7,178 bases of DNA from Pseudomonadales bacterium (lineage in GTDB: Bacteria > Pseudomonadota > Gammaproteobacteria > Pseudomonadales > Azotimanducaceae): the NCBI GenBank assembly GCA_028822125.1, contig JAPKEK010000101.1, forward strand, positions 1 through 7,178. The letters run 5' to 3'. Position numbers and translations under genes: made by a program. The notes under the pieces are model-generated. The model did not search any database. It saw only the letters and a list, made by a program, of their open reading frames with translations, and was not told the DNA's origin. This document shows positions 6,569 through 7,178 of the stretch, one piece after another; the first letter of the stretch is position 1; each line of letters begins with the position of its first letter.

Positions 6569-7178
6569 TCAGTAAGCACCGATTTTATAATCCAGCGATA
6601 CACCCCAAGTACGCGGCATCCCATTGGCTCGAATCCACGGCCCATTTCCACCCAGATAAGCAGCGGGATAATAATACTCGTCAGTGATATTCCTACCCCA
6701 GAGTAACACTCGCCACTGTCCATCATCAGAGCCATAACCAAATCTGAGATTGGCGACATGGTAGTCGTCTGTTGCATCCGAAGGCTGACTGCCTCCCGTA
6801 GTTGAGTCCGTATAGCTGTAGTCAACTGCCAGGTCCATTACCTTACTGTCGCCAACGGCCCATTCTCTAGCAATCTGACCATTAAATTGCATATGAGGAG
6901 ACATCGCCAGTTCACCGCCAGAAACATCTTTTCGAACAATAGTCGGCCATGCACTAAGATCCCGGTCTATTGCCATCCACTCTTTTATTTCCGTATCAAG
7001 CAAGGCCACACCCAACTGGACCATCCAGCCATCAGCAGGAGCCCACTGCACATCAAGTTCAGCACCCATTATTTCGGACTTATCAACATTAGCCAGACCA
7101 GAGATGTTCCCCACAAAAGTCACGGCAGCATCCTGCTCCTGTTTATCTTTGTAGTCATAGAAGAAGGCAGCGGCATTA
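6569..7178 (-). CDS. TonB-dependent outer-membrane receptor, C-terminal part
   Basis: The gene enters from the right edge; 202 residues and the TGA stop (6571-6569) are visible. The open frame continues to the window end, starting NAAAFFYDYKDK, so the internal GTG at 7123 is not the start. The segment shows the alternating amphipathic strands of a beta barrel: VDKSEIMGAELDVQW, then a Tyr/Asp-rich strand, LRFGYGSDDGQWRVLLWGRNITDEYYYPAAY, and the final strand VSLDYKIGAY ending in an aromatic residue as Bam substrates usually do. WGRNITDEYY is a hallmark of TonB-dependent receptors. Such proteins import siderophores, sugars or other small molecules using TonB-ExbBD energy. The plug domain and TonB box, which could hint at the ligand, lie outside the window. 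No iron-specific feature is visible, and the hydrolases downstream point to an organic nutrient (inference). Confidence 0.9.
   Translation of the reverse strand, partial: NAAAFFYDYKDKQEQDAAVTFVGNISGLANVDKSEIMGAELDVQWAPADGWMVQLGVALLDTEIKEWMAIDRDLSAWPTIVRKDVSGGELAMSPHMQFNGQIAREWAVGDSKVMDLAVDYSYTDSTTGGSQPSDATDDYHVANLRFGYGSDDGQWRVLLWGRNITDEYYYPAAYLGGNGPWIRANGMPRTWGVSLDYKIGAY

Noticed and set aside
1..7178. CRISPR array, tRNA, rRNA or insertion sequence
   Set aside because: No regularly spaced repeats, no cloverleaf-like segment and no transposase motifs were seen on either strand.

Overview
The window looks like chromosomal DNA of a free-living, probably aquatic gammaproteobacterium. The evidence is an RhlE-type DEAD-box helicase, a TonB-dependent outer-membrane receptor and two exported lipoprotein amidohydrolases, all typical of Gram-negative carbon scavengers. 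No marker fixes the genus, so the taxonomy is inference.

Layout, left to right. Positions 1-25 carry the first eight codons of a minus-strand gene running off the left edge. Its start, MKAAVFHG behind a good ribosome-binding site, resembles zinc-dependent alcohol dehydrogenases. Positions 26-423 form a divergent regulatory region with three operator-like dyads and a candidate promoter. Positions 424-1824 (+) encode an intact RhlE-like RNA helicase. A hairpin starting in its stop codon separates it from 1895-2477 (+), a 3-His cupin of the cysteine-dioxygenase-like superfamily. That reading frame is broken twice within about 30 bases, exactly around its metal-binding HDH motif. Positions 2478-3065 hold no convincing gene.

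The right half is a minus-strand cluster read from right to left. It starts with the C-terminal third or so of a TonB-dependent receptor (7178-6569, cut by the window edge). Two paralogous lipoprotein amidohydrolases of the Amidohydrolase_3 (YtcJ-like) type follow (6532-4808 and 4778-3066), with gaps of only 36 and 29 bases. This is almost certainly one transcription unit whose promoter lies beyond 7178.

How the genes may work together (inference): the receptor would bring a small nitrogen- or ester-containing molecule through the outer membrane. The two membrane-anchored hydrolases would then cleave it in the periplasm. Their lipobox +2 residues differ (Gln versus Asp), so they may sit on different membranes. 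The substrate cannot be read from the sequence. The receptor-hydrolase unit is the best candidate here for an undescribed catabolic system; the double frameshift in the cupin is the clearest local anomaly.
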